DNA of 64,000 nt from Candidatus Jettenia caeni (GCA_000296795.1 BAFH01000004.1:806001-870000); one strand, 5' to 3'. Shown: positions 8,620 through 17,963, counted from the first letter of the stretch. Program-made: numbers and translations. The notes: a model not told the origin generated them from the letters alone.

Positions 8620-9126
8620 CTAATCAGATTCAGAATGATTAGGGGAAATGAATCTTACCATACGTATGCCATGGTGACCATGACCATAATAATCAGCTAA
8701 ATATTCCTGATCAATAAAGCCAAGTTTGTAATAGAGGTTGATAGCTCCCTGATTTTTTGCATTGACTTCAAGAAAAATACGTTGGACACCACGTACAGCG
8801 AGTGCATTTAGAATATGGCTAACCAATCTTTGTCCTATGTAATTTCCCTGTGCATCTGGATGCACAGCCACAGCATATAATCGGCCAGAATTTGATTTGG
8901 AATGGCGACGTACTAGCCCTGCAGCCCATCCTAATACCCGCCCCTTACCTTCTGCTACTATCACAGTTGCGCGAGGATTTGCAATCAAATGCTGAACCTG
9001 CCTTTGGTTAAACCTCTCCTCAATGCGAGAAAAGCCGGCAGTCTCTAATTCAAGAATTGCTGCAATATCCTGAACTGTAGCAGAGCGAAGATGGATTGGA
9101 GCGATGTTATGACGATACTTGAGCAT
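8620..9126 (-). CDS. rimI: GNAT N-acetyltransferase, RimI-like
   Basis: 168 residues. Gcn5-related acetyltransferase with the acetyl-CoA motif A visible as YAVAVHPDAQGNYIGQRLVSHIL (split: VAVHPDAQGNYIGQRL) and motif B as IFLEVNAKNQGAINLYYKLGF, including the ENxxAIxxYxKxGF-like pattern of RimI, which acetylates ribosomal protein S18. RimI is usually about 150 residues, so there is a short C-terminal extension. Specificity within GNAT proteins is uncertain; another alanine or small-molecule acetyltransferase is possible. Confidence 0.75.
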   Translation of the reverse strand: MLKYRHNIAPIHLRSATVQDIAAILELETAGFSRIEERFNQRQVQHLIANPRATVIVAEGKGRVLGWAAGLVRRHSKSNSGRLYAVAVHPDAQGNYIGQRLVSHILNALAVRGVQRIFLEVNAKNQGAINLYYKLGFIDQEYLADYYGHGHHGIRMVRFISPNHSESD

Positions 9127-9461
9127 TGATATAATACTTCGTCAATAAATTTTACTCATAGCCAGTCTACTGACTGCTCTTTAAAATAAGTTCCCGCTCA
9201 AACAATTTCTGAATGGATTTGAGCCGTTTGATATTATTATGCTTACGCGACATAACACTGATATCTAAACCAATACGCATCTTTAGATTGTGCCATAGTA
9301 TATATTTTATAAGATTTTATTTTGCAATATAATAGCATTTATAGGCTAAATCAAGGGAAAATAATGAAATCTATAGTATGACAAACTATTTTATTAATTT
9401 CTTGATTTGTTGAATAATTTCAGGAAATTAACAATAGGAAGATATATTCTTATAAAAATAA
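9127..9461. other. Intergenic gap with a short minus-strand reading frame
   Basis: Between the acetyltransferase and beta-helix genes. A 37-codon minus-strand frame (about 9172-9285, ending KRLKSIQKLFERELILKSSQ) starts at an ATG with only AAAG before it. A second frame in the same place starts MAQSKDAYWFRYQ and stops after 17 codons. Either could be a gene remnant. The rest is AT-rich with no recognised feature. Confidence 0.25.
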
Positions 9462-9486
9462 AAGCCCTCACAATCTGTGAGGGCTT
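9453..9486 (-). terminator. Rho-independent terminator of the beta-helix gene
   Basis: AAGCCCTCACA-ATC-TGTGAGGGCTT is a perfect 11-bp stem with a 3-base loop (9462-9486). It is followed on the minus strand by a U-rich tract (9453-9461, plus strand AAAAATAAA-type). It lies 33 bases past the stop of the beta-helix gene. Confidence 0.9.
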
Positions 9487-9518
9487 CATGAGTATTTCAC
9501 AAGTAACTTTAAGGAAGA

Positions 9519-11414
9519 TTAGCGCGGAGGGAGCGCTCCCCGGTATCCTCCACCATCGAGACCAGGCCAACTAGATGGTAATGGTATAGCGCCATATGCC
9601 GCAGGGCCGTCAGGGGCAGGATAGTAATCTTTATCTAATTGAGGATTAGCTTCTGTTCCATTCTTCTCCCAGCCAGGTGCATAATATTTTCTGGAAGCAT
9701 CAAAGAGTTTTGATGATTTAAACGCAGAAAGGCTTTTGAAATAGTATGAACTGCTTCCTAATTTCTCCTCCCACGATCTAAAAAAATAGTTCTTAGGTCC
9801 GGCTACCGAGCGATAGTAGATATTCCCATCACATATCTGTGAACCATCTGCCACCCTGCAATCTCTCGCCAGCCAATGATCCATCGTCTGAATGATGATA
9901 TTGTTATAGACCTCCTGTGGATACCCCGGATAAAAAGATTCGAGAATATACTCATGCCCTGCCCCCTTACCATTCAATTCCTTCCCAAAGATAATGGTGT
10001 TATGGTATATCTTCCATGGATCGCCTCCGCCAAACTTAATACCCTGGTGCCGTCCAAATGGACGCGCCCATACCATCCCATCACCATTCGGACCATGATA
10101 TTTTTCTGAGAGTACATCATCCGGATCACGTCTTCCACCGAGCATTGGCTTACTGCAATCAATAATATTATGATGGATATACTTTGTCCCTGGTCTGAGC
10201 GGTGAACCTGACCCCTCCCGGGAAACCCCTTTTGAGACAAAAAGCAACTTATTATGATTGAACTCAATATCAGAGCAGCCAGACCCTAACTGAACCACAT
10301 CATCCCGGGTACCCTTGAATACATTGTCGTGGATATGGAGATTGTATGCTGTCTCGTTTGCATCAATTCCATCCCAGGTATTTTCGAATATACAATTCTT
10401 GATCTCTATATCATGCGCTGAATCTTCTATCGATATTGCAGTCCCTTGAAGACTATGCCCGGGCTGGGTACCACATTTGACATCACTCCAGGCAATCCAG
10501 GGAGGAACGTTATCAGAGACATGAATACCATCAAGAACAATATCACGAACATCGCCACGGATCATAATAGGTGTCCTACCACCTGCTATTTCCATATTCT
10601 TAAGAGTAATATGATCTGACCCGGATTCAAATTCAAAGACATTATTCTGATATCTTGCGTTAATACCTTCAATGCTTATATAAGAACTTGATGGTCCAAA
10701 AGTGATAATCTCATGGTCTGAAAAGATATACATGGGTGTAGAACGAGGATCGGTGTTGGATGGGATATTGTATCCCATAGCAATTTCCTGCTTACTGGGC
10801 TTTAGTCTGATATAGATCTTTTTATTAGAACTATTCCAGAATATACCGGGGCCGATATAAATACTGCCAGACCTGGTATAATCTTCGTTACTTGCCCGAA
10901 GATCATCATAATCTTCGTAAGGAACAAGGCGATAGTTATCGTTTCCGCTTCCAAAATACCCATAAATTTCCCTTGCGTTAGGGTATGTCTTTACCGACCT
11001 GTATATTCCTTTTGAAGAATCGTATACCTCCCACTGAGCGTTAGGGGTTGATCTAAATTCCTTGTAGCAACCATCAATGGCAACCGACTCATCAGCATAA
11101 TTTTTTATGGTAATCCAATTTGATTTTTCTCCATGATTATTAATTTCAATTTGACTTTCATAGTAAGTTCCACTCCTGAGATAGAGGGTATCGCCTGGTT
11201 GTAATTTTTCGATGCTCTTTTCTATGGTCTTCCAGGGATTAGACAAACTTCCGCTGTTTGAATCATTACCATTTGTTGCAACATAATACGTATCTGCCAG
11301 ACATCTTTCGTTTGCTGATAAAAAAAGAGCCGAGATTAAAGCGGCGAAAAATAGGAAAATGGATAGAAAAAACTGAGATCTGTTAAATAACTTCAAAATA
11401 TAGGATGATAACAA
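9519..11414 (-). CDS. Secreted right-handed beta-helix protein (DUF1565-like)
   Basis: 631 residues. An N-terminal signal peptide (hydrophobic segment about 15-38, ending near CLA-DTYYV) is followed by YYVATNGNDSNSGSLSNPWK and the PGDTLYLRSGTYYE pattern, the classic start of DUF1565/pectate-lyase-like beta-helices. Repeated turns such as HDIEIKNCIFENTWDGIDAN and NLHIHDNVFKGTRDDVVQLG continue to about residue 430. Such proteins bind or cleave polysaccharides, but no lyase active site can be assigned. The DNA before the start contains AAGGAGGGG. A 19-bp palindrome lies at 11591-11609 upstream, and a strong terminator follows. It stands alone and is probably its own transcription unit, possibly part of extracellular polymer turnover. 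Confidence 0.8.
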   Translation of the reverse strand: MLSSYILKLFNRSQFFLSIFLFFAALISALFLSANERCLADTYYVATNGNDSNSGSLSNPWKTIEKSIEKLQPGDTLYLRSGTYYESQIEINNHGEKSNWITIKNYADESVAIDGCYKEFRSTPNAQWEVYDSSKGIYRSVKTYPNAREIYGYFGSGNDNYRLVPYEDYDDLRASNEDYTRSGSIYIGPGIFWNSSNKKIYIRLKPSKQEIAMGYNIPSNTDPRSTPMYIFSDHEIITFGPSSSYISIEGINARYQNNVFEFESGSDHITLKNMEIAGGRTPIMIRGDVRDIVLDGIHVSDNVPPWIAWSDVKCGTQPGHSLQGTAISIEDSAHDIEIKNCIFENTWDGIDANETAYNLHIHDNVFKGTRDDVVQLGSGCSDIEFNHNKLLFVSKGVSREGSGSPLRPGTKYIHHNIIDCSKPMLGGRRDPDDVLSEKYHGPNGDGMVWARPFGRHQGIKFGGGDPWKIYHNTIIFGKELNGKGAGHEYILESFYPGYPQEVYNNIIIQTMDHWLARDCRVADGSQICDGNIYYRSVAGPKNYFFRSWEEKLGSSSYYFKSLSAFKSSKLFDASRKYYAPGWEKNGTEANPQLDKDYYPAPDGPAAYGAIPLPSSWPGLDGGGYRGALPPR

Positions 11415-12511
11415 TATAACCCCTCCTTATAATTTGGCTGTAGAATACTTAAATAACTGCGAAGTGTTATAGTCTTTGGCAATTCTAAATTAACCGCACA
11501 AATAATATAACGAAGTGAAACTTAGCAACGTATATTAAGAACCTCCTTTCTTTAAAAATTTTAGATAAATGCGCCACGTCACACTTTGCGATGACACATT
11601 CTGTGTCATGTCGCATGTTTACTCTATAGATATAAATAAATTATTCACGCCTTTATATCTTAAATGGCTTAATTTTACAGTAAAACACGTCATTCATTGC
11701 TTGTTTCTATTCTCGGCATGCTTTTTGATGTATTCCAAAATACAATTACATTTGTAGCGAATTATTGGAACAAAGGATTAAACCTCTTACTGTTGAGTTA
11801 AAAATTTATGAAGTAACAATATAAAGGTATAATGGCGATAAACTTATGGATGAAAACTAATGTGTTGTAAAGATTTTTGAATCTTAAGTCGCGTAGCTGA
11901 GTGATAAAGGTAGTTGAGGCTTACCCCTATGGGTTCCAGTATATCTGGAGATTTCTTAGATAAACTTGGATCAAAGGAGCAAGAGAGTATATATTGTATT
12001 TGTTGAGTTTATTGTAAAAACCAACGATAATCCCATATCTGGCAATTCCAAGAATTTCCGAATTTACATGCGACAGGCCATCAATAAACTAAAAATTTTA
12101 TTTAAAAGCTAAGCGATACAACTTTGTTTAGCAATAGGCCTGCCAGAAAATTTTCTCTCTGGAAATTTTGGTAATGGTAATACGTAACTATAGCAAAAAT
12201 AATCTGTTATGGTAGGTTAGTTTAATTCATTATGTTGTTTTATCTTGTATAAAAACAGAATTTTACTATTATCTTTTGCATGTTATTCATACAGTTATGA
12301 ATTATTCATAGTATAAATACATTCAAAACTAAGTCTTATGTCACATCTTGTATGTTTTGAAATCATACAGTGTTGTATGCAATAACATACATATTTGTTT
12401 TGCAATCAATTAAATTAAAAATCACTTAAGATAGTTGTGATTGTAAGAACTTTTATAAATCTAAAAAGTGCAATAATCATCTAATAATTTATCTGTAATC
12501 TATATTCATGA
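11415..12511. other. 1.1-kb AT-rich intergenic region
   Basis: Contains the palindrome at 11591-11609 and a possible decayed frame on the plus strand (about 11965-12112). The latter translates coherently as NPISGNSKNFRIYMRQAINK near its end but lacks a good start. A 62-codon plus-strand frame at 11569-11757 covers the palindrome and looks non-coding. The AT-rich stretch 12200-12480 shows no recognised gene or RNA. Confidence 0.4.
11591..11609. promoter_or_regulatory. 19-bp palindrome, candidate operator of the beta-helix gene
   Basis: ATGACACA-TTC-TGTGTCAT is a perfect inverted repeat 177 bases upstream of the beta-helix start. Its size and spacing fit a homodimeric regulator site. No cognate regulator is identifiable. 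Confidence 0.4.
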
Positions 12512-13252
12512 TTAATCATCGTATTTAACTTCCATAAGACATAGTCCTTTAGCCGGCGCTGTTGGCCCTGCGGCCTTTCTATTCTTTGCATCCAAAATAT
12601 CTTTTATACTCTCCACCATAATTTTTCCCCTTCCAATCTCTATGAGGGTGCCGACTATGGTTCTTACCATATTGTATAAGAACCCGTCCGCTTCGATAGT
12701 AAAATAGATATACTTTCCTTCTTTTTTAACATCTAAACTTTTTATGGTACGTATCCTGTCCTTCTCATACCGTGCCTTTGTTGTAAATGATGTAAAATCA
12801 TGGGTTCCTATAAGATGTCTCGCTGCCGTAACTATTTTATTCATATCCATGTGAAATCCATACAGGTAACAGAAATAACGATTAAGAGAAGTTCTTATCC
12901 AGTCGTTAAAAAGGGTATATTGATAGATCTTGGATTTAGCGCCGTATTGGGCATGAAATGATTCTGGTACATCTGTCACTTTTTTTACCGTAATATCGCA
13001 AGGTAAATAAAAATTTATTGCAAGAAGCAATCGCTCAGGGGGAATATCTGAAATAGTCTTAAAATTTGCAACCTGACCAAAGGCATGGACCCCCGCATCG
13101 GTACGGCTGGCACCATAAAGCTTAATTTGTTCTTGAATAGCCTGTTCTATTGCCCCGGTAAGTGTTTCTTGAATTGTTTTTTCGTTTTTTTGCCATTGCC
13201 AACCCGCATAGTGTGTACCATCATACTCTATCAAAAGCTGTATATTACGCAT
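12512..13252 (-). CDS. truA: tRNA pseudouridine synthase A
   Basis: 246 residues, family-typical length. Makes pseudouridine at positions 38-40 of the tRNA anticodon arm. The signature YGASRTDAGVHAFGQVANF contains the catalytic Asp52. The protein begins MRNIQLLIEYDGTHYAGWQ and later has FHAQYGAKSKIYQYT and DGFLYNMVRTIVGTLIEIG, all TruA landmarks. It stands alone on the minus strand, with long AT-rich gaps on either side. Confidence 0.95.
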   Translation of the reverse strand: MRNIQLLIEYDGTHYAGWQWQKNEKTIQETLTGAIEQAIQEQIKLYGASRTDAGVHAFGQVANFKTISDIPPERLLLAINFYLPCDITVKKVTDVPESFHAQYGAKSKIYQYTLFNDWIRTSLNRYFCYLYGFHMDMNKIVTAARHLIGTHDFTSFTTKARYEKDRIRTIKSLDVKKEGKYIYFTIEADGFLYNMVRTIVGTLIEIGRGKIMVESIKDILDAKNRKAAGPTAPAKGLCLMEVKYDD

Positions 13253-13657
13253 GAGTTACCTAAGAAATTTTATATTAAATTCAAATAAAAAAATAAGGGA
13301 TTTACACTATAGGCAGAAATAGAAACTTGAAACGGTAGAGAAATTCTTAATAATTACCATCTTCCAGAATCAATGAAGAAATTTACCCATAAAAATTTTA
13401 AAATACATGGCCATAACAAATATTCATGAGACAAACACGAAAAATTGAAACAAAAAAAACCAGGGCAATCAACGAAAAAACAGTATTACTTAAGAAAGGA
13501 AAAGAACAGTACCAATATAAAATTCTTAAAATTCTCATGAGAATCAAGTAACGATTTATTTATAAATTTAAGCTAAAGGTTGAAAGGTTATACATTCTTT
13601 TGTTATGATGACAACCCATCATATATAAAATAATATAAGCAATCCCTGGTAATCATC
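13253..13657. other. AT-rich intergenic gap between truA and ridA
   Basis: The two genes point away from each other here, so both promoters should lie in this stretch. No confident -35/-10 pair, RNA or gene remnant was found. Confidence 0.3.
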
Positions 13658-13675
13658 ATGAGAAAGGAGAAAAAA

Positions 13676-14059
13676 ATGGAAAAATTCGTTATTTCAACAA
13701 ACACTGCACCTGCAGCAATTGGACCATATTCTCAAGCAATAAAGATAGGCAATCTCATATTTTTATCAGGACAAATTCCTATAGTACCTGCAACGGGGGA
13801 GATAGTACAAGGTGATATCAAACTTCAGACAAGACAGGTATTGGAAAATCTAAAACACATTCTGGAGGCGGGCGGTTCATCCTTAGACAGGGTAATAAAA
13901 ACAACGGTCTTTATGAAAGATTTGAATGATTATGGAGCAATTAATGACATCTATAAAGAATTCTTTCAACATAAACCACCTGCAAGAGCAGCAGTACAGG
14001 CTGCAAGGCTACCGAAAGATGTGGGTGTAGAAATCGAGGCTATTGCCTTTAGTGTTTAA
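13676..14059 (+). CDS. ridA: RidA-family enamine/imine deaminase
   Basis: 127 residues from the ATG at 13676, preceded by AAAGGAGA; an ATG six codons earlier covers the ribosome site itself and is rejected. RidA hydrolyses reactive 2-aminoacrylate and related enamines made by PLP enzymes. Landmarks: [24 protein letters not shown] at the start (split: [16 protein letters not shown]), [12 protein letters not shown] in the middle, and [20 protein letters not shown] with the conserved Arg that binds the substrate carboxylate. A hairpin at 14116-14146 follows the gene. Confidence 0.93.
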   Translation: MEKFVISTNTAPAAIGPYSQAIKIGNLIFLSGQIPIVPATGEIVQGDIKLQTRQVLENLKHILEAGGSSLDRVIKTTVFMKDLNDYGAINDIYKEFFQHKPPARAAVQAARLPKDVGVEIEAIAFSV

Positions 14060-14115
14060 AAAGAAAATTTGACTTGTACTCAAAAAACTGTTACCATTAT
14101 TTACCATTTTATACT

Positions 14116-14152
14116 ATAAGCACCCTATCATTAATGTAGGGCTTATTATTAT
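14116..14152 (+). terminator. Probable terminator after ridA
   Basis: ATAAG-(CA)-CCCTA, a 9-base loop and TAGGG-CTTAT make a 10-pair stem with a small bulge, followed by TATTATTT. It lies 57 bases past the ridA stop. Confidence 0.5.
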
Positions 14153-14169
14153 TTAGGACATTCAATGTA

Positions 14170-14233
14170 AGATTCTTCGGTTATCTCTCTCCTTAATTCA
14201 AGATGCTATTCTATATTGTGAAACGAAGAATCT
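14170..14233. repeat. Inverted repeat before the dynamin-like gene
   Basis: AGATTCTTCG (14170-14179) and CGAAGAATCT (14224-14233) are perfect inverted copies 44 bases apart, just upstream of the GTPase start at 14253. It could be a regulatory site or a leader hairpin. Confidence 0.35.
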
Positions 14234-14252
14234 GGTTTTCATTAGGTTATTT

Positions 14253-15998
14253 ATGTTAAATATTACAACAAAAACAAAACATAGGGATATCTTCCCTGAG
14301 GTCGTAAATCTTCTTGATAATTCTAAAAAATTCTTTGAACGAATTGGCGCCTCAGATATGGAGAAAAAAGTTGTAGAAATGCGTGCTCAACTTAATGAAC
14401 CCTTCTATCTCCTGGTAGCCGGAGAATACAATTCGGGCAAATCCAGTTTCATTAATGCTATGTGCGGTGAACGAGTCCTTACAGATGGCCCAACGCCCAC
14501 AACCAATCGAATTACCCTCCTAACCTATGGCGATAAGGTCGAGATTAAAGAAGTTGGCGATCATTTATGTCAGGCAACTTATCCTATGGAATCACTGAAG
14601 GATGTTACCCTGGTTGATACTCCTGGCACAAATTCAATTATTATAGAACATTCAGCCCTAACAGAAAGTTTTGTTCACAGGGCAGAACTCGTACTTTTTG
14701 TGACATCTGCAGACCATCCATTTACGGAGAGTGAACGTCAATTTCTACAATTCCTTAAAAATAAATGGGGCAGGAAAGTGCTGTTCATTCTCAATAAGAT
14801 AGATCTAAAAACACCAGAAGAACTCAACGAAATCATAAACTTTTTGGAAAAAAATTGCTATCGTCTATTAGGTTTTGAGCCTAAAATTTTAGCGGTATCT
14901 GCCAGAGAGGCATACAGGGCAAAGGTTGAAGGAAATAAAGAGCTGCTTGATAAAAGTAAAATCGTGGAAGTCGAAAATTTTATCTTTGATAAACTGGATC
15001 TGGATACAAAGATCGACTTTAAGCTGGTCAGCCCTCTAAAATACCTCTTTAATGTCTTTACCGAGCTTCAGCACAATCTGTCTGAAAAGGTTAATAAATG
15101 TAATACAGACATTAAAAGTATTGAACGATTTGAGACACGACTTAAGAATAAAAAACACGACATGCAGGAATACACATTAAAATATAAAGATGAGATTAAG
15201 CTGGTATTCTCACGATTAAAAGAAAAACTAGATAACTTCCTGAATTCATACGTTACGATAAAATCAGTAACTTTTTCTAAAGTAGGACGGGAAAAGATTG
15301 ATGAAAAATTTAAGAGAGAAGTATATGGACTTTTGAATCCACAAGTTGACTTAGACCGCATTATCGACGATGTAGTAGATTATGTGGCAAGAAACAACCG
15401 TGCATTATGGGATCTGGCAAGAGATCATATTGAAAAAGAAGTAGGATATGACCGTAGAGCTGGAAGCATTCTTGACGGACATGCCGAACGTCACTATGAT
15501 GACCGAAAGCACGAAATAGAAATCGCCTTAAAATCCCGTTCTAAAGAATTCAGAGAATTGGATATCGACCGGGAATCAGAAAGGATAAATAGTTCTGTTC
15601 AAGGTGGATTCATTAGCTTTCTGGTGACCGAAGCATTTGCTATTGGTATTGGAGTTAGTGCTATTATGATATTCTCATGGATTGTACCTCCTCCGGTTAC
15701 TATAGGAATTTCCGTCGCATTGGCGGCTATCGGATTTGCCATTCTTCCTAAACGGCGGAAGACCTTCCGTAATGAGTTTATTAAACGGACGGATGCAATT
15801 TGTGAGCGATTTGTAGAATTTATGAAGTTTGAAATAGATAAAGCTATTGACCGCGTAATTGAAGACATCAGCAATAATATTTCATCATACAGGGATCTTC
15901 GCTGGACAGAGAGGGAAGAGATAGTCAGGCAGGTGTCTGAGGTAAATATGTTATTAGAAAGCGTGAAAACCCTTATGCGAAAAAGTGGTCTTAGCTGA
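14253..15998 (+). CDS. Dynamin-like large GTPase with C-terminal membrane hairpin
   Basis: 581 residues. The G domain has P-loop AGEYNSGKSS (56-65), switch-I Thr in PTPTTNRIT, DTPG (122-125) and NKID (181-184), which together mark the bacterial dynamin family. A helical middle (about 260-445) with several charged coiled stretches precedes two hydrophobic segments at about 450-476 and 479-500, likely a membrane-inserting paddle, then a helical tail. Bacterial relatives remodel or protect membranes under stress or phage attack. Unusually it is joined to a zinc-ribbon/TPR gene: its stop lies ten bases before the next start, with the ribosome site inside the overlap zone. The exact role is unknown. 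Confidence 0.85.
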   Translation: MLNITTKTKHRDIFPEVVNLLDNSKKFFERIGASDMEKKVVEMRAQLNEPFYLLVAGEYNSGKSSFINAMCGERVLTDGPTPTTNRITLLTYGDKVEIKEVGDHLCQATYPMESLKDVTLVDTPGTNSIIIEHSALTESFVHRAELVLFVTSADHPFTESERQFLQFLKNKWGRKVLFILNKIDLKTPEELNEIINFLEKNCYRLLGFEPKILAVSAREAYRAKVEGNKELLDKSKIVEVENFIFDKLDLDTKIDFKLVSPLKYLFNVFTELQHNLSEKVNKCNTDIKSIERFETRLKNKKHDMQEYTLKYKDEIKLVFSRLKEKLDNFLNSYVTIKSVTFSKVGREKIDEKFKREVYGLLNPQVDLDRIIDDVVDYVARNNRALWDLARDHIEKEVGYDRRAGSILDGHAERHYDDRKHEIEIALKSRSKEFRELDIDRESERINSSVQGGFISFLVTEAFAIGIGVSAIMIFSWIVPPPVTIGISVALAAIGFAILPKRRKTFRNEFIKRTDAICERFVEFMKFEIDKAIDRVIEDISNNISSYRDLRWTEREEIVRQVSEVNMLLESVKTLMRKSGLS

Positions 15999-16008
15999 GG
16001 AGAAATGC

Positions 16009-16788
16009 ATGAAAACAGTAAGAATGTTGCTCGCGACAGTATGCTTCATATTCGTCTCCTATACAGCATTTGGCGCAAACTATTGCCTGAATTGCTTTGA
16101 TAATATTGATGAAAATGAGAAGTACTGCATTGTGTGCAAAACAAAATTATCCGTTGATAAATTAAAGAATGAAGAAGATCAGTTAATTTATGCCGTTACC
16201 TTATCCCGACAAAATTACCGAAAAGCGCTTGATGAATTGAGAGAACATTATCAGAGTACCGGTAATCAACTTCGCCTCCAAAAAGCTCGCAGGGAGCTTG
16301 ATGCGTTGGATAAAGTGCCACAACCTTTGTATACTAATGAAGGGCTGGGGGATGTGCAAACAGGAACGGCCTTCCGGGATATTGAGGGTGCAAATATACT
16401 CCTTAAAGATGGTTTGATGTATAAAAAATCACTCAGTAAAGAAAACCGTATTACAGCCATTAAGCGTCTGGAAAAGCTGCTACAGGAGTATCCTGATAGT
16501 GATAAGGTAGATGATGCCGCCTTTGCAATTGCAGAAATATACGCCAGTATTTATTTTAAGGATTATGAAAGTGCAGCAAAATATTATATAAAGAGTTATC
16601 AGTTAAATCCAGATATCAAGCAACCAGCACTTTTACATGCTGCTGAGATGTATGATAAAATGGCTGATTATAACAGAGCCAAAGTAATTTATAGGCAAGC
16701 TGCCGTATATAGTCCTAATGCAAAATCATGCAAAAAAGCACAAAAAAGACTATCCATATTAGAACAAGAATCTTATGGTAAAAAGTAA
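16009..16788 (+). CDS. Exported zinc-ribbon and TPR-repeat protein
   Basis: 259 residues from the ATG at 16009, which has GAGGAG before it. The N-terminus is a signal peptide (MKTVRMLLATVCFIFVSYTA, cleavage probably after FGA). Then a four-cysteine zinc-ribbon motif follows, YCLNCF...YCIVCK (two CxxC pairs about 13 residues apart). A charged helical linker and tetratricopeptide-like repeats follow (EYPDSDKVDDAAFAIAEIYA; PALLHAAEMYDKMADYNRAK). The repeats suggest a periplasmic scaffold. Zinc ribbons are rare on the outside of the membrane, so this segment may bind metal or be disulfide-linked. It sits directly between the dynamin-like gene and ispF, probably co-transcribed with both. Confidence 0.7.
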   Translation: MKTVRMLLATVCFIFVSYTAFGANYCLNCFDNIDENEKYCIVCKTKLSVDKLKNEEDQLIYAVTLSRQNYRKALDELREHYQSTGNQLRLQKARRELDALDKVPQPLYTNEGLGDVQTGTAFRDIEGANILLKDGLMYKKSLSKENRITAIKRLEKLLQEYPDSDKVDDAAFAIAEIYASIYFKDYESAAKYYIKSYQLNPDIKQPALLHAAEMYDKMADYNRAKVIYRQAAVYSPNAKSCKKAQKRLSILEQESYGKK

Positions 16789-16793
16789 GCCAT

Positions 16794-17270
16794 ATGCTCT
16801 TTGGGATTGGATACGATATTCATAAACTTGTTGAAAACCGCAAATTAGTGCTGGGAGGAGTAGAATTTGATTATCATCTGGGTCTCCTTGGTCATTCAGA
16901 TGCCGATGTAGTACTCCATGCAGTATGTGATGCCTTATTGGGAGCGGCAGCTCTTGGTGATATAGGAGAGCACTTTCCTGATACTGATCAAAAATGGAAA
17001 GGGGTCTCCAGTAAAATCCTTCTTTCAAGGGTTGCGGACCTTGTAAAAGAACAATGCTATATAATCAATAATATAGATGTAATGATTCTTGCACAACAAC
17101 CAAAAATTGGTATTAAAAAACTGGAAATGAAGAGAAATATAGCAGAATGTCTCCGTATGGATGTAAATAGAGTCAACATAAAGGCAACAACAATGGAAGG
17201 GATAGATGCCATTGGGCGTGGTGAGGCTATCGCTACCCAAGCCATTGCAAGTTTATATGAAGATCTGTAA
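16794..17270 (+). CDS. ispF: 2-C-methyl-D-erythritol 2,4-cyclodiphosphate synthase
   Basis: 158 residues, normal length. Fifth enzyme of the MEP isoprenoid pathway, cyclising CDP-methylerythritol phosphate with release of CMP. The zinc ligands are visible: Asp8 and His10 in GIGYDIHKL and His42 in GHSDADVVLHA. DIGEHFPDTD and IKATTMEGIDAIGRGEAIA complete the family signature. It begins five bases after the TPR gene, so it is part of the same operon. Confidence 0.96.
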   Translation: MLFGIGYDIHKLVENRKLVLGGVEFDYHLGLLGHSDADVVLHAVCDALLGAAALGDIGEHFPDTDQKWKGVSSKILLSRVADLVKEQCYIINNIDVMILAQQPKIGIKKLEMKRNIAECLRMDVNRVNIKATTMEGIDAIGRGEAIATQAIASLYEDL

Positions 17271-17295
17271 TTTTTAAAGGATAAGATGTTTCAAT

Positions 17296-17952
17296 ATGGC
17301 AATATGGAAAAGGAAAAAAAAGATAAAGGAATCTGAGGATACTCTTCAGAAGGTAGAAATTAAAGAACTACCGGTAGATACTATCTCTCCTGAGAAAAAA
17401 GAAATAAAAGAGATATCGCAGGAAGTACAGGTAAATAATGTTTTCTCAGAAAACATGGAGAAAAAAGAAACATCCCAGAAAACAACGGCAGATAATCCTT
17501 CCTCAGTAACTGCAATAGAAGAGTCGCCTGCAAAAGAACAACCTGAACAGGAAGAACCTATTTCTGAAAAAATGCCAGAATTTGAGCGTCCTGAAACAGC
17601 TCAAGAAGATATGAATAGTGGGGTAATATTGTTTGGAAAGAAGATTTCCGGCTTTATGGGTAAGGTATTCTGGGGCACATTATCTATCGCTATCCTGCCC
17701 CCTCTCTTTGCATTTGCTTTTGGCATTTTAACCATCGTATTCATGCTTATCTTCCCAATACTGGGTGTTGCACTCGTTGCATCGATACCTGTGGTGCTGG
17801 TAACACTCTTCATATTCCTTATTGCAATTCCTATACTATTTCCTTTACTCGTGGTATTTTTACTCATTACCGGCAAAGGAAAATTACTCATCGGTTCAGA
17901 GGGAAAATGGATTGGTATCGAGATATTTGGAAAGAGCTATTCTTTAAAATAA
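17296..17952 (+). CDS. Membrane protein with long charged N-terminal tail
   Basis: 218 residues; no family recognised. Residues 1-105 are very rich in Glu and Lys with Pro and Ser (low complexity, probably disordered and cytoplasmic). This part is followed by a glycine-containing segment and two or three hydrophobic helices at about 118-195 (PPLFAFAFGILTIVFMLIFP; ALVASIPVVLVTLFIFLIAI; then FPLLVVFLLITGKGK). The tail is short and basic (EGKWIGIEIFGKSYSLK). It follows ispF by 25 bases on the same strand and may belong to the GTPase operon; its end faces the end of serS 12 bases away. Confidence 0.6.
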   Translation: MAIWKRKKKIKESEDTLQKVEIKELPVDTISPEKKEIKEISQEVQVNNVFSENMEKKETSQKTTADNPSSVTAIEESPAKEQPEQEEPISEKMPEFERPETAQEDMNSGVILFGKKISGFMGKVFWGTLSIAILPPLFAFAFGILTIVFMLIFPILGVALVASIPVVLVTLFIFLIAIPILFPLLVVFLLITGKGKLLIGSEGKWIGIEIFGKSYSLK

Positions 17953-17963
17953 AAAATCAGTAT

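Noticed and set aside
11569-11757. Plus-strand frame of 62 codons
   Set aside because: It covers the palindrome at 11591-11609 and has low-complexity, non-family content.
11885-11960. tRNA-like stretch (GTCGCGTAGCTGAGTGATAA)
   Set aside because: It cannot be folded into a cloverleaf with an acceptor stem and T-arm.
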